Assembly: GCA_035942255.1 (NCBI GenBank)
Contig: DASZDG010000103.1
Span: 1 to 64,000, forward strand
DNA: 64,000 bases
Direction: 5' to 3'
DNA from: JALZEG01 sp035942255
GTDB taxonomy: Bacteria; Actinomycetota; CADDZG01; WHSQ01
The position numbers and the translations under genes are program-made. The notes beneath the pieces were generated by a model that saw only the letters and a program-made list of their open reading frames with translations, made no database searches and was not told where the DNA came from. Each line of letters begins with the position of its first letter. The stretch's first letter is position 1. Positions 1 through 8,624 of the stretch are shown here, piece by piece.

Positions 1-9
1 GAGCGGTGT

Positions 10-822
10 ATGAGCAGAGCCATCCCAGAGCCTGACGAGCGCCAGGTCGCCGAGAGCGACCCGGTTCAGGAGGCTTGGGAGGAGTACAAGTCGACGGCGT
101 CGCCGGGCGCCCGGGACGCGCTGATCCTCCACTACTCGCCGCTCGTGAAGTACGTGGCGGGACGTGTGGCGGTGGGGCTGCCGGCGAACATCGAGCAGTC
201 GGACCTGATCTCGTACGGGATCTTCGGGCTCATCGACGCGATCGACAAGTACGACCAGAGCCGCAACATCAAGTTCGAGACGTACGCGATCAGCCGGATC
301 CGGGGCGCCATCATCGACGAGCTGCGGGCGATCGACTGGGTGCCGCGCAGCGTCCGGTTCAAGGCGCGCGAGGTCGAGAAGGCCTACAGCTCGCTAGAGA
401 ACCGCCTGAAGCGGCCCCCGTCGGACAAGGAGATCGCCGAGGAGATGGGGATCTCGATCGACGAGCTGCACCACATCTACACGCAGCTCTCGACGGTCTC
501 GCTGGTGGCGCTCGACGAGCTGATGGCGGTCGACGGGGCCCAGGGCGACAAGCTCTCCCTGGTCGACACGCTCGAGGACACGAAGACGGTCTCGCCGATG
601 GAGGCCTTCGAGTCGACCGAGATGAAGGACATCCTGACCGAGGCCGTCAACAAGCTCCCCGAGCGGGAGAAGGTCGTCGTCACGCTCTACTACTACGAGG
701 GCCTGACGCTGGCCGAGATAGGCCAGGTGCTCGGCGTCACCGAGTCGCGCATCTGCCAGATGCACACGAAGGCCGTGCTGGCGCTCCGGGGCAAGATATC
801 CGAGGCGACGGACCCGGGGTAG
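10..822 (+). CDS. whiG: FliA/WhiG-family RNA polymerase sigma factor
   Basis: A 270-residue group 3 sigma-70 factor that directs core RNA polymerase to a special promoter set (motility in most bacteria, sporulation in Streptomyces). Region 2 is visible around residues 60-100 (DLISYGIFGLIDAIDKYD, then FETYAISRIRGAIIDELR), region 3 around 115-165, and the region 4 helix-turn-helix near 235-252 (AEIGQVLGVTESRICQ). Length is normal for the family. It lies just before rpsB, as whiG does in Streptomyces, which favours WhiG over FliA; no flagellar gene is visible. The ATG may overlap the stop of a gene cut by the window edge. Target genes cannot be deduced here. Confidence 0.9.
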   Translation: MSRAIPEPDERQVAESDPVQEAWEEYKSTASPGARDALILHYSPLVKYVAGRVAVGLPANIEQSDLISYGIFGLIDAIDKYDQSRNIKFETYAISRIRGAIIDELRAIDWVPRSVRFKAREVEKAYSSLENRLKRPPSDKEIAEEMGISIDELHHIYTQLSTVSLVALDELMAVDGAQGDKLSLVDTLEDTKTVSPMEAFESTEMKDILTEAVNKLPEREKVVVTLYYYEGLTLAEIGQVLGVTESRICQMHTKAVLALRGKISEATDPG

Positions 823-964
823 ACTCCGCCGGCACCAAAAATTCACACGCCCGACATCCCGGCTACTCGAAGCCGGGAGCTTCGGTGCCTGACGCGTTCA
901 GGCTCAGCGGGCGGAGGCAGAGCCGGACCTGCGCAAGGCCGGCCATAACCGAAGGAGGTCGTTC
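823..964 (+). promoter_or_regulatory. rpsB leader with two hairpins
   Basis: This 142-bp gap holds two perfect inverted repeats: CCCGGCT/AGCCGGG at 858-877 and GCCTGA/TCAGGC at 887-903. A strong Shine-Dalgarno (GAAGGAGG, about 951-959) precedes the GTG of rpsB. The first hairpin lacks a following T-run, so it is not a good terminator for the sigma gene. rpsB leaders are autoregulated by S2 in several bacteria; that these hairpins do this is inference. Confidence 0.4.
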
Positions 965-2005
965 GTGCCTGTCGTCACGATGAGGCAGCTGCTGGAGGCT
1001 GGGGTCCATTTCGGACACCAGACCCGGCGCTGGAACCCGAAGATGAAGCGTTTCATCTTCGCGGAGCGCAACGGGATCTACATCCTGGACCTGCAGCAGA
1101 CGATGTCGGGGATCGAGAAGGCGTACACGTTCACGCGCGACCTCGTCGCCCGCGGCGGGACCGTCCTCTTCGTCGCCACGAAGCGCCAGGTCCAGGACGC
1201 CGTCGAAGAGCAGGCGCAGCGCTGCGGGATGCCGTACGTCAACTTCCGCTGGCTCGGCGGAATGCTCACGAACTTCCGGACGATGCACGACCGCATCAAG
1301 CGCATGCGCGAGCTCGAGGAGATGGAGCAGACCGGCGCGCTGGACTCGCTCCCGAAGAAGGAGGCGCTCGGGCTCCGAAGGGAGTACGCGAAGCTCGCCC
1401 GCAACCTCGGGGGCCTCAAGGACCTCGAGAAGCAGCCGGACGCGGTCTACATCCTCGACACCAAGAAGGAGGAGATCGCGGTCCGCGAGGCCAAGAAGCT
1501 CGGCATCCCGATCGTCGCGGTGCTCGACACGAACTGCGATCCCGACGACGTCGACTACGCGATCCCCGGCAACGACGACGCGATCCGTTCGGGCGCGCTG
1601 CTCACGCGGGTCATCGCCGACGCGGTCATCGAGGGCAAGTCCATGCGCGGCGAGGGGGCCGACGGGGCCGCGCCGGCTGCCGCTGCTGCTGCGGCGGCGC
1701 CTGCGGCGGCGGACGTGCTCCCGGGGGCCGCGGCCGAGCCGAAGGCGGAATGGGAGCTGCAGCTGGAAGCGGAGGAGCAGGCCGAGAGGGAGAAGGCGAC
1801 GCAGATCTCCACCGGCGGAGGAGACGCCACGCCCGCGGGCGGGACGACCACCGACCAGACGGCCGGCACGCCGGTCGAGGAGAGCTCGCTGTCCGCCCCG
1901 GTGACCGGTGCGAACGGCGAGGCCAAGACCGCGGACGTGAAGGGCGACGAGCCCGGCGACCTCTCCCACCCCCGGCCCAAGACGGAGGAGCAGAGCAATG
2001 GCTGA
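965..2005 (+). CDS. rpsB: 30S ribosomal protein S2 with long C-terminal tail
   Basis: Ribosomal protein uS2, which joins the small subunit late in assembly and helps hold S1/mRNA near the platform. The N-terminal signature is clear (MRQLLEAGVHFGHQTRRWNP near residues 6-25, GGMLTNFRT near 98). It begins at a GTG with a near-perfect ribosome binding site. The S2 fold ends near residue 225; about 120 further residues form a low-complexity Ala/Glu/Gly/Thr tail, making 346 residues against about 240-270 in most bacteria. The tail overlaps the tsf start by 8 nt, so translation is probably coupled. Confidence 0.97.
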   Translation: MPVVTMRQLLEAGVHFGHQTRRWNPKMKRFIFAERNGIYILDLQQTMSGIEKAYTFTRDLVARGGTVLFVATKRQVQDAVEEQAQRCGMPYVNFRWLGGMLTNFRTMHDRIKRMRELEEMEQTGALDSLPKKEALGLRREYAKLARNLGGLKDLEKQPDAVYILDTKKEEIAVREAKKLGIPIVAVLDTNCDPDDVDYAIPGNDDAIRSGALLTRVIADAVIEGKSMRGEGADGAAPAAAAAAAAPAAADVLPGAAAEPKAEWELQLEAEEQAEREKATQISTGGGDATPAGGTTTDQTAGTPVEESSLSAPVTGANGEAKTADVKGDEPGDLSHPRPKTEEQSNG

Positions 2006-2621
2006 GATCAGCGCGAAGGACGTGAAGGCCCTGCGCGACGCCACGGGCGCGGGGATGATGGACGCGAAGAAGGCGCTCGTCGAGACCGGCGGCGACCTCG
2101 ACAAGGCGAAGCGGCTGCTGCGGGAGAAGGGGCTCGCCGACGCGGCGAAGCGCACCGGCCGCGCGGCGACCGAGGGCATCGTCTACAGCTACATGCACAA
2201 GCCCGACCCGAACTACCCGCCGAAGCTCGGCGTGCTGCTCGAGCTGAACTGCGAGACGGACTTCGTCGCGAAGACCGAGGCCTTCGAGCGCCTGGCGAAG
2301 GACATAGCGATGCACATCTCGTTCGCCGACCCGACGTGGACGCGCCGCGAGGAGGTCCCGCAGGACATCCTCGACGAGGAGGCATCTATCTACGCCAAGC
2401 AGGCGAAGGACTCCGGGAAGCCCGCGCAGGTGATCGAGAAGATCGTCGCCGGCAAGATGGAGTCGTTCTACAAGGAGCGCGTCCTGCTCGACCAGGAGTG
2501 GATCCAGGACAAGTCCAAGACGATCGCGACGCTGATCGACGAGGCTCGCTCGAGCATGGGCGAGAACGTCGGTGTCGGCCGCTTCGCGCGCATCCGCGTC
2601 GGTGAGGGCGCAGGGGAGTAG
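1998..2621 (+). CDS. tsf: Elongation factor Ts
   Basis: EF-Ts, the nucleotide exchange factor that recycles EF-Tu-GDP in translation elongation. The N-terminal UBA-like domain carries TGAGMMDAKKAL at residues 16-27, and the core signature LNCETDFVAKT lies near residue 76. At 207 residues it is the short form with a single core subdomain, as in Thermus and several Actinomycetota, rather than the roughly 280-residue E. coli form. It overlaps rpsB by 8 nt and is followed after 4 nt by pyrH, the standard rpsB-tsf-pyrH-frr order. Confidence 0.97.
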   Translation: MAEISAKDVKALRDATGAGMMDAKKALVETGGDLDKAKRLLREKGLADAAKRTGRAATEGIVYSYMHKPDPNYPPKLGVLLELNCETDFVAKTEAFERLAKDIAMHISFADPTWTRREEVPQDILDEEASIYAKQAKDSGKPAQVIEKIVAGKMESFYKERVLLDQEWIQDKSKTIATLIDEARSSMGENVGVGRFARIRVGEGAGE

Positions 2622-2625
2622 CAGC

Positions 2626-3402
2626 TTGAATCGGCCGGCTGGGGGAGCCGTCGAGCAAGGAGAGCCCGCGCCGGGCCCCCGCTACCGCAGGGTCCTCGTG
2701 AAGCTCTCGGGCGAGGCGTTCGCCGACCCGCAGCACGGGTTCGGCATCGACCCCCGGACCGTCGCGTCGATCGCCCGGCAGATCGCCGAGGCGCAGGCGC
2801 TCGGCCCCCAGCTCGCGCTCGCGGTCGGCGGCTCGAACATCGTCCGCGGCCTGTCCGCGTCGGCGCAGGGCAGCGACCGCACGACCGCCGACTACATGGG
2901 GATGCTCTCGACGGTCGTGAACGCGCTCGCGCTCCAGGACGCGCTCGAGAAGGAGGGCGTCCCGACACGCGTCCAGACGTCGATCTGGATGCAGGAGCTC
3001 GCCGAGCCCTACATCCGCAGGCGCGCGATCCGGCACCTCGAGAAGGGCCGTGTGGTGATCTTCGCCGGGGCGACCGGCAACCCGTACTTCTCGACGGACA
3101 CGGCGGCGGCGTTGCGTGCGCTCGAGATCGGGGCCGAGGCCATCCTGAAGGGCACGCGCGTCGACGGCGTGTACGAGTCGGACCCGCGGGTCGATCCCGG
3201 GGCGCGCAAGTTCTCGTCGCTTCCGTACATCGAGGTCCTGAACCGGGGGCTGAAGGTCATGGACCCGACGGCGATCTCGCTGTGCATGGAGAACGGCCTG
3301 CCGATCATCGTCTTCAACCTGATCGCCGGGAACCTCGTGCGGGTCCTCTCGGGCGAGGAAGTCGGAACGCTGGTCCACGCAGACGCGACGGGAGGGAGCT
3401 GA
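2626..3402 (+). CDS. pyrH: UMP kinase
   Basis: Bacterial-type uridylate kinase of the amino acid kinase fold, converting UMP to UDP with ATP. Diagnostic stretches are KLSGEAF at residues 26-32 and GATGNPYFSTDTAAALRA in the second half. I place the start at TTG 2626, which has AGGGGAG about 7 nt upstream and gives 258 residues; starting further upstream would run far into tsf. The first 20 residues before the fold are a poorly conserved Gly/Pro-rich extension. It sits 4 nt after tsf and 1 nt before frr, so one transcript is expected. Confidence 0.95.
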   Translation: MNRPAGGAVEQGEPAPGPRYRRVLVKLSGEAFADPQHGFGIDPRTVASIARQIAEAQALGPQLALAVGGSNIVRGLSASAQGSDRTTADYMGMLSTVVNALALQDALEKEGVPTRVQTSIWMQELAEPYIRRRAIRHLEKGRVVIFAGATGNPYFSTDTAAALRALEIGAEAILKGTRVDGVYESDPRVDPGARKFSSLPYIEVLNRGLKVMDPTAISLCMENGLPIIVFNLIAGNLVRVLSGEEVGTLVHADATGGS

Positions 3403-3403
3403 G

Positions 3404-3970
3404 TTGTTCGAGACCAAGGACGAGGTCCTGCGAGACGCCGAAGGCAAGATGAAGAAGGCCGTCCAGGTGAACCAGGAGGAGCTCGCCAGCATCCGATCGG
3501 GCCGGGCGTCGCCCGCGCTTCTGCACCGGATCACCGTCGACTACTACGGGACGCAGGCCCCCCTGAACACGATCGCGAACGTCTCGGTCCCCGAGCCGCG
3601 CCTCATGGTCGTCGCGCCGTACGACCCGAGCCAGATCGGCGCGATCGAGAAGGCGATCCTCGCGTCCGACCTCGGGATCACGCCGAACAACGACGGCCAG
3701 GTGATCCGCCTCGCGTTTCCCGAGCTGACGGAGGACCGCCGCAAGGAGCTCATCAAGATCGCGCACCAGCGCGCGGAGGAGGGCCGCGTCGCCGTGCGCG
3801 GCGTGCGCCGGCACGCGAAGCAGGAGCTCGAGCGCATGAAGAAGGACCACAAGCTGTCGGAGGACGAGGAACGCGGCGCCGAGGCCGCGTTGCAGAAGCT
3901 GACCGACCGCTACGTGACCGAGGTCGACGGCAACCTGAAACGCAAGGAAGCAGAGCTCTCCGAGGTCTGA
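3404..3970 (+). CDS. frr: Ribosome recycling factor
   Basis: RRF, which with EF-G splits post-termination ribosomes. The 188-residue product has the usual two-domain layout: a coiled-coil helical domain with IRSGRASPALL near residue 30, a small beta domain in the middle, and a return helix with KKDHKLSEDEERGAEA near residue 145. Translation starts at TTG 3404 behind GGAGGGA. It follows pyrH directly and its stop codon abuts the GTG start of cdsA, so all three are likely co-translated. Confidence 0.97.
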   Translation: MFETKDEVLRDAEGKMKKAVQVNQEELASIRSGRASPALLHRITVDYYGTQAPLNTIANVSVPEPRLMVVAPYDPSQIGAIEKAILASDLGITPNNDGQVIRLAFPELTEDRRKELIKIAHQRAEEGRVAVRGVRRHAKQELERMKKDHKLSEDEERGAEAALQKLTDRYVTEVDGNLKRKEAELSEV

Positions 3971-4816
3971 GTGCCTCCCCCCGCACAGGAGCCGTCTCCG
4001 CCGCCGTCCGGCACCGTCCCCGGACGATCGCTGCGACAGGCGGTGATCACCGCGCTCGTCCTGCTCGCGCTCATCGTCGTGTGCGCGATCGGGGGGCGGC
4101 GGTGGTTCTTCGTCCTCGCCGCGACCGTCGTCATCATGGCGATGTTCGAGCTGCTCGACGCGCTCGTGCAGAAGGGGCGGCGGCCGAGCATCCCGCTGGG
4201 GCTCGCGGGCGTCCTCGCGATCCTCGTCGCGGCCTACCAGGAGAAGTTCGCGTTCATCGCGATCGTGCTCGCGGTGGCGACCTATGCGGCCCTCGTGTTC
4301 GCGCTGCGGCCATCCCGCGGGACGACCCCCGCGAGCGACTCGGCCTGGACGATCTTCGGCCTCGCCTGGATCGGGGGCGGGGGAGCGGGCGCGGTGTCGA
4401 TCCTCGTGATGGGCGGCGGCCTGCCGCTGCTGATCGCGTCGATCCTCATCGTGGCGTGCGACGACATCGGCGCGTACTTCGCCGGGACGCGGTTCGGGCG
4501 CCACAAGATGGCGCCGTCGATCTCACCCGCGAAGTCGTGGGAGGGCTTCGCCGGCGGCATCGCCACCGCGCTCGCGGCGGGGCTCCTGTTCGCGTCGCTG
4601 CTCGACGAGATGACGGTGACGACGGGGCTCGCGCTCGGCGCGATCGCGGGGCTGCTCGCGCCGGTCGGCGACCTCGTCGAGTCGCAGGTCAAGCGCGAGC
4701 TGGGGATCAAGGACTCCGGGCGTCTCCTTCCCGGGCACGGCGGCATGCTCGACCGCCTCGACGCGATCATCTTCTGCTGCCCCGCGCTGTCGCTGTACCT
4801 CCACTTCGTGGCCTAA
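3971..4816 (+). CDS. cdsA: Phosphatidate cytidylyltransferase (CDP-diglyceride synthase)
   Basis: Integral membrane enzyme making CDP-diacylglycerol from phosphatidic acid and CTP, the entry to phospholipid synthesis and the donor for the PgsA-type enzyme at 28986. The family signature is complete near residues 228-256 (SQVKRELGIKDSGRLLP followed by GHGGMLDRLD). About seven hydrophobic segments precede or surround it, after a Pro-rich N-terminus of about 20 residues. Its GTG start immediately follows the frr stop. Length, 281 residues, is normal. Confidence 0.95.
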   Translation: MPPPAQEPSPPPSGTVPGRSLRQAVITALVLLALIVVCAIGGRRWFFVLAATVVIMAMFELLDALVQKGRRPSIPLGLAGVLAILVAAYQEKFAFIAIVLAVATYAALVFALRPSRGTTPASDSAWTIFGLAWIGGGGAGAVSILVMGGGLPLLIASILIVACDDIGAYFAGTRFGRHKMAPSISPAKSWEGFAGGIATALAAGLLFASLLDEMTVTTGLALGAIAGLLAPVGDLVESQVKRELGIKDSGRLLPGHGGMLDRLDAIIFCCPALSLYLHFVA

Positions 4817-4868
4817 CGCGCACCTTTTCTTCACATCCCTAGCAAAGGGGGCGTGTGAGAATGCGCGG

Positions 4869-5969
4869 GTGAGCAGCGAACGCAAGAAGGTTGTCGTCCT
4901 GGGGTGCACGGGGTCCATAGGGCGCCAGGCGCTCGAGGTCGCCGCCGCGCACCCCGGCGCGCTGGAGATCGTCGGGCTCGTGGCGGGCTCGGACGCGCGC
5001 GCTCTGGACGCGCAGGTCGAGCAGACCGGGGCGCGGCATGCCGGACTCGGCAGCGACGCGGCGCTGGAGATGGCCGCGCTCCCGGAGGCCGACGTCGTGC
5101 TGAACGCGATCGTGGGCTGCGCGGGCCTCAGGGCCTCGGTGACCGCGCTCGCCGCGGGCAAGACCCTCGCGCTGGCGAACAAGGAGAGCCTCGTCGCCGG
5201 GGGGAGAGCATGTCTAGCGGCCGCGGAAGCGGGCGGGGGCAGGCTGGTGCCCGTGGACTCCGAGCACGCCGCGCTCGCGCAGTGCCTCGGCCGGGTCCGG
5301 CGCGACGAGGTCGCCCGCATCACCCTCACCGCGTCCGGTGGCCCGTTCCGGGCACGCTCCGACCTCTCGTCGGTGACGCCCGCGGAGGCCCTCGCCCATC
5401 CGACGTGGTCGATGGGGCCGAAGATCACCGTGGACTCCGCGACGCTGATGAACAAGGGCCTCGAGGTCGTCGAGGCGCACTGGCTGTTCGGCTTCGACTA
5501 CGACGACATCTCCGTGCTCGTGCAGCCGCAGAGCATCGTCCACGGCATGGTCGAGATGGTGGACTCGACGCTGCTGCTGCAGGCCGCGCCGACCGACATG
5601 CGGATCCCGATCCAGGCTGCGTTGCTCGGCGACGATCGCACGCGCGGCGGCTACGAGCGCGTCGACCTCGGGAAGATCGGGAGCCTCGAGTTCGAGGAGG
5701 TCGACCACGAGCGCTTCCCGGCCCTCGCCCTCGCGTACCGCGCCGGGCGTGCGGGCGGGACCGCTCCCGCGGCCCTCAACGCCGCCAACGAGGTCGCGGT
5801 GGCGGCGTTCCTCGACGGGGGCCTCTCGTTCACCGGCATCGCACAGACGGTTGCCGCGGTGCTCGACCGGCACGACCCGGCCGACGACTCCGGCGTGGAA
5901 CAAGTGCTGGCCGCCGATGGTTGGGCCAGGCGAGAAGCTTCCCGGGTAGTCGCAGGAGCAGCTGCATGA
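4869..5969 (+). CDS. dxr: 1-deoxy-D-xylulose-5-phosphate reductoisomerase
   Basis: Second enzyme of the MEP isoprenoid pathway, turning DXP into methylerythritol phosphate with NADPH. The nucleotide-binding GCTGSIG is at residues 12-18; ANKESLVAGG, VPVDSEHAAL and NKGLEVVEAHWLFG follow in family order. At 366 residues it is slightly short but complete. The GTG start at 4869 is set by homology: the best upstream purine run (about 4845) is too far away for a good ribosome binding site. Its stop overlaps the next ATG (ATGA), and ispG, a later enzyme of the same pathway, lies two genes on. Confidence 0.95.
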   Translation: MSSERKKVVVLGCTGSIGRQALEVAAAHPGALEIVGLVAGSDARALDAQVEQTGARHAGLGSDAALEMAALPEADVVLNAIVGCAGLRASVTALAAGKTLALANKESLVAGGRACLAAAEAGGGRLVPVDSEHAALAQCLGRVRRDEVARITLTASGGPFRARSDLSSVTPAEALAHPTWSMGPKITVDSATLMNKGLEVVEAHWLFGFDYDDISVLVQPQSIVHGMVEMVDSTLLLQAAPTDMRIPIQAALLGDDRTRGGYERVDLGKIGSLEFEEVDHERFPALALAYRAGRAGGTAPAALNAANEVAVAAFLDGGLSFTGIAQTVAAVLDRHDPADDSGVEQVLAADGWARREASRVVAGAAA

Positions 5970-7165
5970 ACGCCGTGGGCGTCCTCGTAATCGTCTTCGC
6001 CATCCTCGCCGTGATCATGATCCACGAGGCGGGGCACTTCCTCACGGCCAAGGCCTTCAACTTCAAGGCGACGAAGTTCTTCCTCGGGTTCGGCCCGACG
6101 CTGTGGTCGTTCAAGCGCGGCGAGACCGAGTACGGGATCAAGGCGATCCCCGCCGGGGGCTTCGTCCGGATCGTCGGCATGAACCCCTACGAGGAGGTCC
6201 CCCCGGAGGACCAGCCGCGCTCGTACCCGAACAAGCCGAAGTGGCAGCGCGCGCTCGTCGTGCTCGCCGGCCCCGCGACGCACTGGGTCGTCGCGTTCCT
6301 GCTGCTGGTGATCACCGTGATGACGATCGGCATCGAGACCGACCGCGCGACGAGCCAGATCTCCTCGATCCAGGGCGTCGAGACTCCGACGGGGCGCGAG
6401 GAGACGGCGGCGGAGCAGTCGGACCTCGAGCCGGACGACACGATCGTCGCGATCGACGGCCGCCGCACCACGTCGTGGCGCGAGATCAGCAGGTTCATCC
6501 GCGGCCACGCCGGAGAAGCGGTGACGTTCACGGTCGAGCGCGACGGCGTCGAGAAGACGATCGACGTCACGCTCGGCAAGGCGATCTTCGACGCCGGAGG
6601 CACGCCGATCGAGTACTCGGCCCCCGACGAGGCGATCCGCGAGCCGGAGAAGGGCGAGGAGCTCGTCGGCTTCCTCGGAGTCGAGCCGGCGCGCGCGTAC
6701 GAGAAGTACGGGTTCTTCGAGGCGATCCCGAAGGCCGGGTCGATGACGTGGTTCTTCACGTCGCGGTCGGTGCTCGGGGTCGGGACGATGTTCCGCGAGG
6801 TGTTCAGCGGTGACCTGTGGGGCGAGCTCACGAAGACGGGGGACCGCGCCCTCCAGGAGGACACGACGTTCGGCATCGTCGGCTTCGTGCAGTTCGCCGG
6901 CGACAGCTTCGCCAAGGGCGAGCTGTTCGAGCTCATGATGATGATCATCGGGTTCACCGTGATCGTCGGGCTCATGAACCTGCTCCCGCTGCCGCCGCTC
7001 GACGGCGGGCACCTGGCGGTCCTCGGATACGAGGCCGCGACCGGGCAACAGGTCGACGTGCGCAGGCTGATCCCGATCGCGGCCGCGGTCATCGCGTTCT
7101 TCCTCGTGCTGTTCGTCGCCGTGCTCTACCTCGACATCGCGCGGCCCGTGCAGGTGGACTTCTAG
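5966..7165 (+). CDS. rseP: Site-2 zinc protease, RseP/RasP family
   Basis: Intramembrane metalloprotease that cuts transmembrane substrates such as anti-sigma factors and leftover signal peptides. The zinc site HEAGH is at residues 20-24 inside the first membrane helix, and the second active-site motif PPLDGGHL is near residue 345 in a C-terminal helix. A single PDZ domain lies between them (about 125-210, with a DLEPDDTIVAIDG loop), and four membrane segments can be counted. It overlaps dxr by ATGA and ispG by one base. The dxr-rseP-ispG order is conserved in Actinomycetota. Substrates here are unknown. Confidence 0.93.
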   Translation: MNAVGVLVIVFAILAVIMIHEAGHFLTAKAFNFKATKFFLGFGPTLWSFKRGETEYGIKAIPAGGFVRIVGMNPYEEVPPEDQPRSYPNKPKWQRALVVLAGPATHWVVAFLLLVITVMTIGIETDRATSQISSIQGVETPTGREETAAEQSDLEPDDTIVAIDGRRTTSWREISRFIRGHAGEAVTFTVERDGVEKTIDVTLGKAIFDAGGTPIEYSAPDEAIREPEKGEELVGFLGVEPARAYEKYGFFEAIPKAGSMTWFFTSRSVLGVGTMFREVFSGDLWGELTKTGDRALQEDTTFGIVGFVQFAGDSFAKGELFELMMMIIGFTVIVGLMNLLPLPPLDGGHLAVLGYEAATGQQVDVRRLIPIAAAVIAFFLVLFVAVLYLDIARPVQVDF

Positions 7166-8337
7166 TGTTCGAGCGCAGGAAGTCGCGCCAGATACACGTC
7201 GGCCGCGTCGCGGTCGGCGGCGACGCGCCGGTGTCGATCCAGTCGATGACGACGACGAAGACCGACGACGTCGGCGCGACGCTGATCCAGGTCCACGAGC
7301 TCGCCACGCAGGGCGCCGACATCGTGCGCGTCGCGGTGCCGCACGAGGGCGACGCACGCGCCCTTCCCACGATCGTGCAGGAGGGCGGGGTCCCGATCGT
7401 CGCCGACATCCACTTCTCGGTCCGGCTCGCGCTCATGGCGCTCGAGGCCGGCGTGCACGGGCTCCGCCTCAACCCGGGGAACATGCGCAACCCGAAGCAC
7501 ATCGAGGAGGTCGCCGTCGCGGCGAAGGAGCGCGGCACCCCGATCCGCATCGGCGTCAACGCCGGGTCGCTCGACAAGAAGCTCGTGGCCAAGTACGGAC
7601 GCCCGACGGCCGAGGCCCTCGTCGAGAGCGCGCTCTACGAGATCGGCCTGCTCGAGCAGCACGGCTTCAGGGACATCAAGGTCTCGGTGAAGCACCAGAA
7701 CGTCTCCGAGATGATCCAGGCCTACCGCCTGCTCGCCGGTCAGACCGACGTGCCGCTGCACCTCGGCGTGACCGAGGCGGGGACGCCGAAGCAGGGGATC
7801 GTGAAGTCGGCCATCGGGATCGGGACGCTGCTGGCCGAGGGGATCGGCGACACGATCCGCGTGTCGCTGACCGCCGACCCCGTCGAGGAGGTCAAGGTCG
7901 GCAAGCAGATCCTCCAGTCCCTCGGGCTGCGCCAGGACTCGTTCGACTTCGTCGCGTGCCCGTCGTGCGGCCGGGCCGAGCTCGACGTGTTCGCGCTGGC
8001 GAACGAGGTCGAGGCCGCGATCGAGAAGATGGACCTCCCGCCGATGCAGATCGCCGTGATGGGCTGCGAGGTGAATGGGCCGGGCGAGGCGAAGGACGCC
8101 GACATCGGCATCGCCGCCGGGCCGGGCCGGGGGCTGCTGTTCTCCAAGGGCAAGCAGCTCGGCTGGGTCCCGCACGACCAGCTCGTCGAGGCGCTGCTGC
8201 GGGAGGCGCGCCGCGTCGCGGATGAGATCCGCGCGGCCGGCGGCGACGAGAGCGGCGAGGTCGTGGTCCGCAAGGGCGCCGGCAGGCGGACGGGCGTCGC
8301 GACCGTGCCCATCGGTATGGGCCCGCCCCCCAGCTAG
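7165..8337 (+). CDS. ispG: 4-hydroxy-3-methylbut-2-enyl diphosphate synthase
   Basis: Iron-sulfur enzyme of the MEP pathway, converting methylerythritol cyclodiphosphate to HMBPP. The start is the GTG at 7165, sharing a base with the rseP stop (TAGTG). The TIM-barrel half carries SIQSMTTTKTDD and LRLNPGNM; the C-terminal half carries the [4Fe-4S] cysteines in CPSCGRAELD (near 270) and GCEVNGPGEA (near 300). The 390-residue length matches the two-domain bacterial form. A strong hairpin follows the stop and ends the operon that begins at or before dxr. Confidence 0.96.
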   Translation: MFERRKSRQIHVGRVAVGGDAPVSIQSMTTTKTDDVGATLIQVHELATQGADIVRVAVPHEGDARALPTIVQEGGVPIVADIHFSVRLALMALEAGVHGLRLNPGNMRNPKHIEEVAVAAKERGTPIRIGVNAGSLDKKLVAKYGRPTAEALVESALYEIGLLEQHGFRDIKVSVKHQNVSEMIQAYRLLAGQTDVPLHLGVTEAGTPKQGIVKSAIGIGTLLAEGIGDTIRVSLTADPVEEVKVGKQILQSLGLRQDSFDFVACPSCGRAELDVFALANEVEAAIEKMDLPPMQIAVMGCEVNGPGEAKDADIGIAAGPGRGLLFSKGKQLGWVPHDQLVEALLREARRVADEIRAAGGDESGEVVVRKGAGRRTGVATVPIGMGPPPS

Positions 8338-8348
8338 ACCGAAAGCAA

Positions 8349-8383
8349 AGGCGCCGCCCCCGAAGGGCGGCGCCTCGTTCTTT
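8349..8383 (+). terminator. Intrinsic terminator after ispG
   Basis: A perfect 11-bp stem, AGGCGCCGCCC (8349-8359) with GGGCGGCGCCT (8365-8375) and a 5-nt loop, is followed by CGTTCTTT. It lies 11 nt after the ispG stop. The hairpin is symmetrical and could also serve the minus-strand peptide gene, whose stop codon is at 8397-8399. Confidence 0.8.
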
Positions 8384-8396
8384 CGGTGCTCCGGAC

Positions 8397-8555
8397 CTAC
8401 GGAAGCAGGTCCTCGATCAGCTCCCAGACGGGGTCGAAGGTCCCGCAACAGCCGAACGGGCCCTCTTCGCAACACGCCGTGGTCGTGAGCGGCCCGTTGG
8501 CGGTGGACCCGCCGCCGGCTACTGCTTCCAGCTCCTCGACGAAAAGCTCGCGCAT
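8397..8555 (-). CDS. Small GG-leader, Cys-rich peptide (RiPP-precursor-like)
   Basis: A 52-residue peptide that I cannot assign to a named family. Residues 1-16 (MRELFVEELEAVAGGG) look like a double-glycine leader with the ELExVxGG pattern of Nif11-like and bacteriocin leaders. The remainder contains TTTACCEEGPFGCC at residues 24-37, two vicinal Cys pairs around an acidic EEGPFG spacer, and ends in an acidic amphipathic VWELIEDLLP. The ATG is preceded by GGGAGGAGG at good spacing, which is strong support for translation. It lies downstream of bL37 on the same strand, with no modifying enzyme or peptidase/ABC exporter nearby. It could be a RiPP precursor, a secreted metal-binding peptide, or a small regulatory protein. 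Confidence 0.65.
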   Translation of the reverse strand: MRELFVEELEAVAGGGSTANGPLTTTACCEEGPFGCCGTFDPVWELIEDLLP

Positions 8556-8624
8556 ATCTTGCCTCCTCCCTTGACTCGGATTGCCGGAGGATTCGTCGGG
8601 AGAGAAGCGAGTTCCTGCGTCGTC

